Positions 1 through 8,189 of a stretch of 54,278 bases of DNA are shown one piece after another. The translations under genes and the position numbers were made by a program. Numbering within the stretch: the first letter of the stretch is position 1; every line of letters starts with the position of its first letter. Under the pieces are notes generated by a model. It was not told the origin of the DNA and did not search any database. It saw only the letters and a list, made by a program, of their open reading frames with translations. The stretch is taken from NCBI GenBank assembly GCA_020073205.1, contig JAIQFR010000019.1, positions 1 through 54,278 on the forward strand, in the 5' to 3' direction. This DNA is from Terriglobia bacterium. Its GTDB lineage: Bacteria > Acidobacteriota > Polarisedimenticolia > Polarisedimenticolales > JAIQFR01.

Positions 1-913
1 CGAAGGCGTTGACGAGGACCTCGCCGAGGGGCCTGAGCCTCGCCGCGATCTCGGGGAAGCTCGGCGGCGACCCGGCGAGGGAGCGCACCATGACGGCGTC
101 CCGCCCGCAGAGCGATTCGGCCGGGCTCGTGGCCGCGTCGAGGAATTCGAACCGGCGCTCGACGCAGCACGGACATCGCGGCAGCGCGTCGCGGGGGGGC
201 AGGTCGGTCCGGCGCAGACTCGGGGTCCAGACATCCGCGCTCAGGAGCACCGCCGGCTCGGGCGCCTCCCGGGTCACGATCCAGCGGAGCGCCTGCGCGA
301 CCTGGAGCGACGCGACGAGGTGGGCGGCGGGTCCGAGGATCCCCACCGTGTCGCATGTGGGCGCCGCTCCGGCCGCCGGCAGGTCCGGCTGAATACAGCG
401 GAGGCAAGCCGTCCGCCCCGGGACGACGAGCGTGCTGACCCCCGACGCGCCGACGCAGGCGCCGTAGACCCAGGGCAAGCCCTGCCGGACGCACGCGTCA
501 TTGAGGAGGAACCGACCCTCGAAGTTGTCGAAGCCGTCCACGACCAGGTCGATGCCGGAGAGGAGGCCGAGGATGTTCCCGGCGTGGACGTCCGCCACGA
601 CCGGCTCGACGGCGACGTCCGAGTTGATCCGACCGATGCGGCGGGCCGCGGCGACCGCCTTCGGCAGAGAGTCGCGGGCGTCCTCCTCGTCGAAGAGGGC
701 CTGCCGCTGGAGATTCGAGAGGTCCACGACGTCGCGGTCCACGATCCTGAGGAGCCCGACCCCGGCGCGCGCGAGCAGGCTCGCCGATTCGCCGCCCAGG
801 CCGCCGCACCCGACGAGAAGCACGCGGGCGGCGCGGATGCGCTCCTGGCCTTCCGCGCCGATCGGCGAGAACAGGACCTGCCGCGAGTACCGTTCGTCGC
901 CGCTCAGGGTCAT
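1..913 (-). CDS. thiF: ThiF/MoeB-family sulfur-carrier adenylyltransferase (3' end outside window)
   Basis: The enzyme adenylates the C-terminal Gly-Gly of a ThiS/MoaD-type sulfur carrier using ATP. 304 residues are visible and the C-terminus runs off the left edge. The sequence shows the nucleotide-binding motif VGCGGLGGE (34-42), D130 in the DGFDN segment, a putative catalytic Cys at C187 (APTCDTVGILGP), and two zinc Cys pairs, C170-x2-C173 and C247-x2-C250. The tail with the SLCGRDAV segment (267-274) is what I know from ThiF rather than MoeB. Its ATG overlaps the TGA of tupC (ATGA), so it is translationally coupled to the tungstate transporter. The likely partner is the ThiS-like protein at 3553-3753, so the real role may be molybdopterin/tungstopterin sulfuration rather than thiamine; that is inference. 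Confidence 0.85.
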   Translation of the reverse strand, partial: MTLSGDERYSRQVLFSPIGAEGQERIRAARVLLVGCGGLGGESASLLARAGVGLLRIVDRDVVDLSNLQRQALFDEEDARDSLPKAVAAARRIGRINSDVAVEPVVADVHAGNILGLLSGIDLVVDGFDNFEGRFLLNDACVRQGLPWVYGACVGASGVSTLVVPGRTACLRCIQPDLPAAGAAPTCDTVGILGPAAHLVASLQVAQALRWIVTREAPEPAVLLSADVWTPSLRRTDLPPRDALPRCPCCVERRFEFLDAATSPAESLCGRDAVMVRSLAGSPPSFPEIAARLRPLGEVLVNAF

Positions 914-2025
914 GGAGGAAGCCTCCCGGTCGACGGATCCGCGGCCATACTCTGCGTCTCCTCGTCCGGTATCAAGTGCACGGTCACCGGCTCGAAGGCG
1001 AGGCCGACACGCTCGCCGCGCCGGAGGTCGAGCTCCCGGACCGTCCTTCGCGTGACCAGGGCCGAGACGGGGAAGCCGCAGTCGATCTCGATCTTGATCG
1101 TGGGCCCCCCGTTGAGGAGCGCGGTCACGGTGCCGTCGAGCCGGTTGGCGCCCGCGTCCCCGTTCCGGGTCAGATGGATCTCTTCGGGTCGGATGCAGGC
1201 GAGCACGCGGCTCGCGGGCGGGAGATCGGACGAAGCCCAGAACGTCCGGCCGCCGATCCGGACCCGCGCGAGGTTTCCGTCACGGGCGACGATCTCCCCG
1301 GAGAGGATGTTCCCGGTCTTCAGGAACTCCGCGACGGCGCGTCCACTCGGGCGGTAGAAGACCTCTTCCGGTGCCCCGGTCTGAAGCAGCTTCCCTACGC
1401 CCAGGATCGATATCCGGTCGGCGAGGGCGAAGGCCTCGGACTGCTCGTGGGTCACGTACACGCAGGTGATCCGCCGCTCCCGGACGATCTGGCGGAGCTC
1501 CTCGAGGAGGTGCTCGCGGATCGGCTCGTCGAGGGCGGAGAGCGGCTCGTCGAGGAGGAGGAGATCGGGGTCGAGCACCATCGCACGGGCAATGGCGGCC
1601 CGCTGCGCTTCGCCTCCGGACAGCGTCGAGGCCCGCTGACGCGCCGCATGATCGATGTGGATGCGACGCAGCATCGCCTCCGCCTTCGCGCGGGCGCGCG
1701 CCCCCCGCTCCCCGCGGATCTTGAGGCCGTACGCGACGTTGTCGAGAACGCTGCCGGAGAAGAGCAGCGGGGACTGGAAGACCATCGCCATGCGGCGGCG
1801 CAGCGCGAGGGGAGCGGGCCACGGGATCCTCTCGCCCCGCCAGAAGATCGCTCCGCGATCCGGCCGCTGGAGCAGGTTCATCACGCGCAGGAGCGTGCTC
1901 TTGCCGGCGCCCGTCGGGCCGAGGACGACGTGGATCTCCCCCTCTTCCACGCCCAGCGCGGGCAGGTCCAGGATCGGGTGGCCCGAGACGGAGACCCCGA
2001 CGTCCTCGAGGCGAAGGAGGCTCAT
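910..2025 (-). CDS. tupC: Tungstate ABC transporter ATP-binding protein TupC
   Basis: ATPase of a tungstate (or molybdate) importer, 371 residues. Walker A GPTGAGKST is at residues 36-44. The signature LSGGEAQRAAIARAM and the Walker B LLLLDEPLSALD follow, and a C-terminal regulatory TOBE-like domain occupies roughly the last 120 residues. A longer reading frame extends upstream, but the start at 2025 fits best: its ATG overlaps the TGA of tupB (ATGA), and residues before it do not resemble any ABC protein. TupC rather than ModC is inferred from the TupA and TupB neighbours and from the tungsten enzyme in the same operon. Confidence 0.88.
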   Translation of the reverse strand: MSLLRLEDVGVSVSGHPILDLPALGVEEGEIHVVLGPTGAGKSTLLRVMNLLQRPDRGAIFWRGERIPWPAPLALRRRMAMVFQSPLLFSGSVLDNVAYGLKIRGERGARARAKAEAMLRRIHIDHAARQRASTLSGGEAQRAAIARAMVLDPDLLLLDEPLSALDEPIREHLLEELRQIVRERRITCVYVTHEQSEAFALADRISILGVGKLLQTGAPEEVFYRPSGRAVAEFLKTGNILSGEIVARDGNLARVRIGGRTFWASSDLPPASRVLACIRPEEIHLTRNGDAGANRLDGTVTALLNGGPTIKIEIDCGFPVSALVTRRTVRELDLRRGERVGLAFEPVTVHLIPDEETQSMAADPSTGRLPP

Positions 2026-2705
2026 CCCTTCTGCCTCTGCTGGATCCAGGTGAACAGCCAGTTGAACAGCATGGTCAGCGCCAGCAGGATCACGCCGAGG
2101 ACGACCGCGGCCGCGAATTCCCCCTGCCGCGTCTCGAGGACGATCGCCGTGGTCATCACCCGCGTCTGCCCCTTGATGTTCCCCCCCACGATCATGACGG
2201 CGCCGACCTCGGAGATGATCGAGCCGAACCCCGCCGCGAGCGCCGCCACGAGCGAGAGCCGCGCTTCCTGGACGAGCTTCCAGTGGACCTGGAGCCTCGA
2301 GGCGCCGAGCGAGAGGATCTGCAGGTGGACGCGCGGGTCGAGTCCCTGGATCGCGGCCAGCGTGATGCCGGTCACGAGGGGAGTGGCGATGACGATCTGG
2401 GCCAGGATCATCGCCCACGGCGTGTAGAGGATCTCGAGCGCGCCGAGAGGTCCCGAGCGCGCGAGCAGGAGGAACACGAAGAGCCCCACCACGACCGGCG
2501 GAAGCCCCATCCCGGTGTTGACCAGCGTGACCAGCATTCGTCGCCCGGGGAAGCGGCGGAGCGCGAGGACGATCCCGGCGGGGACGCCGAGGGCCATGGC
2601 GGCGACGACCGCCGCGCCCGAGACGAAGAGCGAGAGCGCGAGGATGCCGGCGAGCTCACCGCGAACGGCGAGGGCCGAACGGACCGCCTCCGCGATCGAG
2701 GTCAC
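2022..2705 (-). CDS. tupB: Tungstate ABC transporter permease TupB
   Basis: Inner-membrane permease of 227 residues with about five to six hydrophobic segments. The cytoplasmic loop GGNIKGQTRVMTTAIVLET, near residues 170-190, is the typical coupling-loop region of TupB/ModB-type permeases. The start is taken as GTG at 2705, which overlaps the TGA of tupA (GTGA); the ATG available further upstream would only add charged residues read through tupA. It forms a three-gene transporter with tupA and tupC, all joined by 4-nt overlaps. Confidence 0.88.
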   Translation of the reverse strand: MTSIAEAVRSALAVRGELAGILALSLFVSGAAVVAAMALGVPAGIVLALRRFPGRRMLVTLVNTGMGLPPVVVGLFVFLLLARSGPLGALEILYTPWAMILAQIVIATPLVTGITLAAIQGLDPRVHLQILSLGASRLQVHWKLVQEARLSLVAALAAGFGSIISEVGAVMIVGGNIKGQTRVMTTAIVLETRQGEFAAAVVLGVILLALTMLFNWLFTWIQQRQKG

Positions 2706-3511
2706 TTCGCGTCCGGGACGAACAGGGACCGGCCGTACCTCTCGCGTCCGAACTCGCCGATCATCTTCTGGGTCCCGGGGCTGACGAGCCACTCGGCGAA
2801 TCTCCGGGCCGCGGCGGCATGGGTCTTCGGATGCTTCTCCGGATCGACGACGATCACGCGGTAGGAGTTGAGGAGGTCCTCGTCGCCCTCCGCCACGGGC
2901 GCCAGGTCGAGCTTCGCCTTCATCGCCAGATACGTCCCCCGGTCGATCAGCGTGTAGGCCCGCTTCTCGGAGGCGATGCGCGCCGTCTCGCCCATGCCCT
3001 GGCCGGTCGAGACGTACCAGTCCTTCCCCGCCGGGTCGACCCCCGTCTTCTTCCAGAGGGCCAGCTCCTTGACGTGCGTGCCGGACTGGTCGCCGCGGGA
3101 GACGAACGTCGCCCTGGCCGCGGCGATCTTCTCGAGCGCCTCGGCGGCCTCGAGGCCCTTCGCCCCGGCGGGGTCGGCGGGCGGTCCGACCACCAGGAAA
3201 TCGTTGTACATGACGTCGAGGCGGAGCGAGCCCAACCCCTCGGCCATGAACGCGTCCTCGGCCGCCTTCGAGTGGACCAAGAGGACGTCGGCGTCTCCTC
3301 GCCGCCCCATCGCGATCGCCTCGCCGGAGCCGACGGCGATCGTCTTGACCTTGATCGGGAATCGGGCCTCGAAGGCGGGAATGAGGACGTCCAGGAGACC
3401 CGAGTCCTGGGTGCTGGTCGTGGTGGCGAGGATCAGCGAGTCCGCCGCGTGGGAGGCCGGGAGCAGCAGGAGAGCCGCGAGAACCGAGATCGCGATCGGG
3501 CGCATCGTCAT
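2702..3511 (-). CDS. tupA: Tungstate-binding periplasmic protein TupA
   Basis: Periplasmic oxyanion-binding protein, 269 residues. An N-terminal signal peptide (about residues 1-23, ending ASHAA) is followed by ATTTSTQDSGLLD, the anion-binding signature I associate with TupA/WtpA-like tungstate-binding proteins. The start at 3511 has an AGGAGG Shine-Dalgarno a few bases upstream; a second ATG two codons later is equally possible. It begins 41 nt after the ThiS-like gene and its stop overlaps the tupB start. Tungstate supply to the AOR encoded upstream in the same operon is the obvious role. Specificity for W over Mo cannot be proved from sequence alone. Confidence 0.9.
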   Translation of the reverse strand: MTMRPIAISVLAALLLLPASHAADSLILATTTSTQDSGLLDVLIPAFEARFPIKVKTIAVGSGEAIAMGRRGDADVLLVHSKAAEDAFMAEGLGSLRLDVMYNDFLVVGPPADPAGAKGLEAAEALEKIAAARATFVSRGDQSGTHVKELALWKKTGVDPAGKDWYVSTGQGMGETARIASEKRAYTLIDRGTYLAMKAKLDLAPVAEGDEDLLNSYRVIVVDPEKHPKTHAAAARRFAEWLVSPGTQKMIGEFGRERYGRSLFVPDAK

Positions 3512-3552
3512 GAGCCCTCCTCGGGACGGAATCGAGTCGAGGACTCGGGAGA

Positions 3553-3753
3553 TCAGCCGCCGCCGATCAGGTGGACCACCTCGACGACGTCCCCGTCCTC
3601 GAGAAGCGTCGCGGACTGCTCGCCCTTCTTGACGAGACGCTTGTTCACGAGGACGATCTTGAGCGGGAACGAGAAGGTCTTCTCTTCGAGTAGCGCCGCG
3701 ACCGTGAGCCCTTCTCGCCACGGATGCGGCTCGCCGTTGACCGTGAGCGTCAT
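3553..3753 (-). CDS. ThiS/MoaD-like ubiquitin-fold sulfur carrier
   Basis: A 66-residue beta-grasp sulfur carrier ending in HLIGGG, so the C-terminal Gly-Gly needed for adenylation and thiocarboxylation is present. The length and the VNGEPHPWREGLTVAALL N-terminal segment resemble ThiS more than classical MoaD (about 81 residues). The ATG lies 2 nt after the stop of the AOR C-terminal subunit, so translation is coupled. Genes of this family are often found next to tungsten AORs, which suggests that it donates sulfur for the tungstopterin dithiolene. A thiamine role is less likely because no other thi biosynthesis gene is visible apart from the thiF-like gene. Confidence 0.8.
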   Translation of the reverse strand: MTLTVNGEPHPWREGLTVAALLEEKTFSFPLKIVLVNKRLVKKGEQSATLLEDGDVVEVVHLIGGG

Positions 3754-3755
3754 GG

Positions 3756-5741
3756 CTATTCCGTGACGCCGTGCGCCGCCAGGAGCTCCACGAGCCCCTC
3801 GACCTTGTCGATGCCGAGGGCGCGCGCCTTGGCGAGGGTGGGGATCCCGTCGGGCGTCCAGCCGCGCCGCTTGTAGACCGCGTCGAGGAGCTTCTGGTAG
3901 CGACCCTCGCGGTGCCGCCTTAGCGCGGCGCGCCTCTCGTCGAGGGTCATCGTCGCAGGATCGACGCCGATCTCCTCCCGGAGCTGCTTGTCGTACCGGT
4001 CCTGGCGCGAGAGGTACTCCTCGGCCGTGACGGGCCCCTGCGACCGGTAGGGGATCGCGTCGTGCCGGCGCCGGCCGTAGCCCATCTTCAGGTTGAAGAT
4101 CCGCTGGAAGTTGTACACCCGCTCGCTCTGGGTGATGAGATCGTCGGGGGTGACCTCGCGGCCGGTCATCCCGGCGACGAACTCGCAGTATCCTTGAACG
4201 TGCCTCGGCACCTTCGCCGGCGCGCCGGACTCGGCGTTGTCCTCCGGCTCGACGTCGTTCCAAAGGAGCTTGCAGAGGCCGTTCAACCCGAACCAGGTGC
4301 GCCACATCGGGAAGTAGTGGAGCGCCTCCGCCTTGTCCTCGAACGTCGGGATCTGCTTGTTCACCATGTCCATGAAGATGAGCCACGCCTCGTCGTGCTG
4401 CGGCCCCTTGAGGGCGATCCCGTACCCCCCTTGCTGGGCCAGCGACTCCTTGGTCACGTACTCGGAGTACTCGAGCCCCTTCGCCTCCATGCCGATGTCC
4501 TGGACGAACGCCGGGTCCGCGCCGAAGCGCTCGACGAAGATCCGCTTCATCCGGCGGATCCCCTGCCCCGCGATGAGGCCGAACCCCTCCCCGCGCCCCA
4601 TCTGGTGAAGCACCTCGAGGGTGCCCTCGACACTGCCGAAGCGAAGGTCGATGCCGCCCGTCCGCTCCTCGTTCAGGATCCCCGCCTCGAAGCACTCCAT
4701 GACGAAGGCCATCAGCGTGCCGAAGGAGATCGTGTCGACGCCGTAGTGGTCGCAGTAGTAGTTGATCTCCACGATCGCCCACGGCTCGAAGATCCCGATG
4801 TTGCTGCCGCAGCCCGAGGCGGTCTCGTACTCGGGACCGTCCACCAGGACGCTCTGGCCCTTGTCGGGTCCGGTGCGGAGCTCGTGGCCCTCCACGGCCT
4901 TGGCGCACGCCATGTCGCAGCCGAGGGCGCAGCCGTCGGCCACCCCCTGGGAGAAGATCTTGACGAACTTGTCCGAGGCGATCTTGTGCGTGTCGGCGTG
5001 CGCTCCGAACTTGTAGTTCATCACCGGGAGGAGATCGTAGTCGTTCATGATCTCGACGAGGTGCGCCGTGCCGGCCTCGCGCATGCGGCACTGGCTCTTG
5101 TCGAGCACCAGCACTTCCCGGGTGAGCTCCGAGCCGGCCCGCCGGATGCGCTCGGCGTCCACGGGGTGGTTCGGGTCGCTCGTGAACCGGATCGCTCCCG
5201 TCGGGCAGATCGAGGCGCACTGCATGCAGCCGACGCACTCCTTGGGCTGCTTCCCGTAGGGCATCGTCACCTTGCGGGAGTCGCCGCGCCCCTCGAAGGC
5301 GAGGATCCGGTGCCAGACCCCCTCGTGGCAGAGGCGCACGCACAGGCCGCAGAGGATGCAGGCGTGCTCGCTCTCGTTGCGCCTCGGGTGGACGAACCGC
5401 GCGCCGTCGATACCGGCCTCCAGCGCCAGATCCCGAACCACCCTCACGTTGGGCCAGCGGGCGAGCATCATCTCGAGGACGAGCCGGCGGACCCGGAGCG
5501 CTCGGTCGCTCGCCGTGGAAACCTCCGCCGGCTTGTTCAGCGGGTAATTGCAGGCGGTGACGATGCGCTTGCGACGCCCCTCGTCGATCTCGACGCTGCA
5601 CACCCGGCAGGCGCCGTACGGCTCGACCATCTCGCTGTCGCAGAGCGCGGGGATCGAGATCCCGAGCTTCTTCGCGGCCGCGAGGATCGTCGTGCCGGGG
5701 GCGACCTCGGTCGTCTTGCCGTCGATCATGACCTCTATCAT
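3756..5741 (-). CDS. NuoG-like iron-sulfur protein fused to aldehyde ferredoxin oxidoreductase C-terminal domains
   Basis: A 661-residue fusion. The N-terminal part is a NuoG/HydA-type electron-transfer module: a [2Fe-2S] ferredoxin domain (C34, C45, C48, C64) and two [4Fe-4S] sets (C128/C131/C134/C138 and C169/C172/C175/C179). From about residue 205 the sequence is the C-terminal part of a tungsten aldehyde ferredoxin oxidoreductase (AFOR domains 2-3). It has cluster ligands C271, C275, C279 and a distant C490 in the NGLCKLL segment. The matching AOR N-terminal domain is a separate gene at 8190-8963. The first three ligands are spaced C-x3-C-x3-C, whereas Pyrococcus AOR has C-x2-C-x3-C. It follows the NuoF-like gene by 19 nt. 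I infer an NAD-linked aldehyde or carboxylate reductase complex; the substrate is unknown. Confidence 0.85.
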   Translation of the reverse strand: MIEVMIDGKTTEVAPGTTILAAAKKLGISIPALCDSEMVEPYGACRVCSVEIDEGRRKRIVTACNYPLNKPAEVSTASDRALRVRRLVLEMMLARWPNVRVVRDLALEAGIDGARFVHPRRNESEHACILCGLCVRLCHEGVWHRILAFEGRGDSRKVTMPYGKQPKECVGCMQCASICPTGAIRFTSDPNHPVDAERIRRAGSELTREVLVLDKSQCRMREAGTAHLVEIMNDYDLLPVMNYKFGAHADTHKIASDKFVKIFSQGVADGCALGCDMACAKAVEGHELRTGPDKGQSVLVDGPEYETASGCGSNIGIFEPWAIVEINYYCDHYGVDTISFGTLMAFVMECFEAGILNEERTGGIDLRFGSVEGTLEVLHQMGRGEGFGLIAGQGIRRMKRIFVERFGADPAFVQDIGMEAKGLEYSEYVTKESLAQQGGYGIALKGPQHDEAWLIFMDMVNKQIPTFEDKAEALHYFPMWRTWFGLNGLCKLLWNDVEPEDNAESGAPAKVPRHVQGYCEFVAGMTGREVTPDDLITQSERVYNFQRIFNLKMGYGRRRHDAIPYRSQGPVTAEEYLSRQDRYDKQLREEIGVDPATMTLDERRAALRRHREGRYQKLLDAVYKRRGWTPDGIPTLAKARALGIDKVEGLVELLAAHGVTE

Positions 5742-5760
5742 CTGGGGTTTCCTCTCGACC

Positions 5761-7644
5761 TCACCGGACCTTCACGGCGTCGAACGTGCAGACGTCCATG
5801 CAGGTTCCGCACTTGATGCACAGCACCTCGTCGATCAGGTGGAGGTTCTTCGGCTCGCCCGCGATGGCGTTCGTCGGGCAGACCTTGACGCAGGCCCCGC
5901 ACCCGGTGCACTCGAAGGCGATCGAGTACCTCACCAGCTCCTTGCAGATTCCCGCGGGGCAGCGGCGGTCGTGGATGTGGGCCTCGTATTCCTCCCGGAA
6001 GTTGCGGAGCGTGGACAGGACCGGATTGGCCGCCGTCTGGCCGAGCCCGCAGAGCGAGCCGTCGGCGAGCACCGCGCCCAGGTCCTCGAGCAGGTTAAGG
6101 TCGCTCTCGCGTCCCTCCCCCCGCGTGATGCGGGTCAGGACCTCGCGGAGGTTGACGAGCCCCTCGCGGCACGGCGTGCACTTGCCGCACGACTCGTCGC
6201 AGAGGAAATCGACGAAGTAGCGCGCCACGTCGACCATGCAGGTCCGGTCGTCCATGACGATCATGCCGCCGGAGCCCATCATGGAGCCCGCCTCGACGAG
6301 CGTGTCGAAGTCCACCGGCAGGTCGAGCTTCGACGCGGGCAGGCAGCCGCCGGAGGGGCCGCCGGTCTGCACGGCCTTGAACGTGCGCCCGTCGGGGATC
6401 CCGCCGCCGATGTCGAACACGATCTCGCGGAGCGTGATCCCCATCGGGACCTCGACGAGCCCGGAGTTCCTGACGTTCCCGACGAGGGAGAAGACCTTCG
6501 TTCCGGAGCTGCCGCTCCACGGCGACTCCGACACGTCCCCGGTGCCGATCGACGCGAACCACTCCGGGCCGCGCAGGATGATCTGCGGGATGTTGGCCCA
6601 GGTCTCCACGTTGTTGAGGACCGTGGGCTGGTTGCGGTAGCCGTACTCCACCGTGTGGACGTACTTGGCGCGCGGCTCGCCGGGGCGGCCTTCCATCGAG
6701 GCCATCAGCGCCGTGGACTCGCCGCACACGAACGCGCCCGCCCCCTGGTGGATCCTGACGTCGAACTCCATGTCGGTGCCCAGGATCCCCTTCCCGAGGA
6801 GCCCCCATGCGCGGGCCTCGGCGATCGCCTTGCGAAGCCGCTCGAGGGCCAGCGGGTACTCGAGTCGGATGTAGACGAACCCTTCCGTCGCGCCGACGGC
6901 CCGGGCGCCGATCAGCATCCCCTCGAGGACCGCGTGGGGATCGGCCTCGACGATGCTGCGGTCCATGAACGCGCCGGGGTCGCCCTCGTCGGCGTTGCAG
7001 ACGACGAACGGCCGGACGGCGCGCCTCTGCGCCGCCTCGAGGCAGGTCTTCCACTTGAGCCCGGTCGGGAACCCTCCTCCGCCCCGCCCGCGGATGCCGG
7101 ACCGGATGATCTGCGCCACGATCGCGTCGCCTTCGGTCCCCTGCTCGAGGATCTTGTGGATCCCGCGATAGGCGCCGGCGCGGATGGCGTCCGCGATGTC
7201 CTCGGGATCGATCTTGCCGCGGTTCCTGAGGGCGAGGCACTGCTGCTTGGCGAAGAACTCGATGTCCTTCTCCAGGGGGATCGGACGCTCCTTCCCGTTC
7301 TTCCGGTACAGGAACTTCTCGAGGGGCTTGCCCTTCACGAAGTGCGACTCGATCAGCTCCGGCACCGCGGAGGCCACGAGCCGCTCATAGAACACCCCCT
7401 CGGGCTCCACCACGCAGATCGGTCCGTGCGCGCAGAACCCGTTGCAGCCGGTGGCGACGACCTTGATGGCGCTCCCGAGCCCGCGGCGGTCGATCTCCTC
7501 CCGAAGCAGGTCGCGGATCGGCAGCGACTTGGCCGACACGCAGCCGGTCCCGGCGCAGACCATGAGCATCGCCCGGTACGCGGCGTGGCCCTGCTCGGCC
7601 TGCTCCCTCAGGGCATCGAGGTTGTCGAGCGTCGCCCTAGGCAT
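5761..7644 (-). CDS. NuoF/HoxF-like NADH-binding flavoprotein subunit
   Basis: A 627-residue diaphorase subunit that passes electrons between NAD(H) and Fe-S clusters. Domains in order: a thioredoxin-like [2Fe-2S] domain (C30, C35, C67, C71), the NuoF core with FMN motif GRGGGGFPTGLKW (186-198) and the NADH-binding GAGAFVCGESTAL segment (301-313), the N3-type [4Fe-4S] site (C486, C489, C492, C532), and a C-terminal 2x[4Fe-4S] ferredoxin (C579/C582/C585/C589 and C609/C612/C615/C619). This layout matches HydB/NuoF-like subunits of multi-enzyme complexes rather than complex I itself, since no membrane subunits are encoded nearby. Its start overlaps the NuoE-like gene by 8 nt. It is probably the NAD port of the AOR complex. 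Confidence 0.9.
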   Translation of the reverse strand: MPRATLDNLDALREQAEQGHAAYRAMLMVCAGTGCVSAKSLPIRDLLREEIDRRGLGSAIKVVATGCNGFCAHGPICVVEPEGVFYERLVASAVPELIESHFVKGKPLEKFLYRKNGKERPIPLEKDIEFFAKQQCLALRNRGKIDPEDIADAIRAGAYRGIHKILEQGTEGDAIVAQIIRSGIRGRGGGGFPTGLKWKTCLEAAQRRAVRPFVVCNADEGDPGAFMDRSIVEADPHAVLEGMLIGARAVGATEGFVYIRLEYPLALERLRKAIAEARAWGLLGKGILGTDMEFDVRIHQGAGAFVCGESTALMASMEGRPGEPRAKYVHTVEYGYRNQPTVLNNVETWANIPQIILRGPEWFASIGTGDVSESPWSGSSGTKVFSLVGNVRNSGLVEVPMGITLREIVFDIGGGIPDGRTFKAVQTGGPSGGCLPASKLDLPVDFDTLVEAGSMMGSGGMIVMDDRTCMVDVARYFVDFLCDESCGKCTPCREGLVNLREVLTRITRGEGRESDLNLLEDLGAVLADGSLCGLGQTAANPVLSTLRNFREEYEAHIHDRRCPAGICKELVRYSIAFECTGCGACVKVCPTNAIAGEPKNLHLIDEVLCIKCGTCMDVCTFDAVKVR

Positions 7645-8170
7645 TGGCTCCCTCCTCCGCCCCGGCCTTGGCCGTCTTCCTCGTCGAGCCGGCGGCGGAC
7701 CTGCCGTGCTTCTTGAGGAGGCGGGCGACCTTGGAGGAGTCCACCCCGCCGATCAGCTCGGACCCGATGGTCACCACCGGCGCCAGGCCGCAGCAGCCGA
7801 GGCACCGGACGCCGTCGAGACTGAACTTGAGGTCGCTCGTGCTCTTGCCCGGCTTCACGTCGAGCTCGCGGCTGAACGCGTCGAGCACGCGGGCCGAGCC
7901 CTGGACGTGGCAGGCCGTGCCGGTGCAGACCTGGATCGCGATCTCCCCGCGGGGCTCCAGGGAGAAGGCCTTGAAGAACGTGGCGATGTGGTAGAGCCGG
8001 CCCATGTCGGCGCCGGTGCGCTCCGAGATCCGCTCGAGCGCCGCCTGGGGCAGGTAGCGGAACCGTCCCTGCACCCCTTGCAGCATCTCGATGACGAACT
8101 CGTCATCGGCACCCCACCCGTCGACGATCGCGTCGACCTCGAGCATGTCCTGGCAAACCGCGCATCCCAT
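7637..8170 (-). CDS. NuoE-like [2Fe-2S] subunit
   Basis: A 177-residue thioredoxin-fold [2Fe-2S] protein of the NuoE/HydC family. The ligands C82-x4-C87 and C123-x3-C127 match the family. The N-terminal helical region (about 20-70) is the usual NuoE part. An additional N-terminal CAVC pair (C3, C6) and a basic Ala/Lys-rich tail after residue 150 are extras. It lies between the AOR N-terminal-domain gene (19 nt gap) and the NuoF-like gene (8 nt overlap), and should form the NuoEF diaphorase pair. Confidence 0.88.
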   Translation of the reverse strand: MGCAVCQDMLEVDAIVDGWGADDEFVIEMLQGVQGRFRYLPQAALERISERTGADMGRLYHIATFFKAFSLEPRGEIAIQVCTGTACHVQGSARVLDAFSRELDVKPGKSTSDLKFSLDGVRCLGCCGLAPVVTIGSELIGGVDSSKVARLLKKHGRSAAGSTRKTAKAGAEEGANA

Positions 8171-8189
8171 GGAAGGACTCCTGTCGCGC

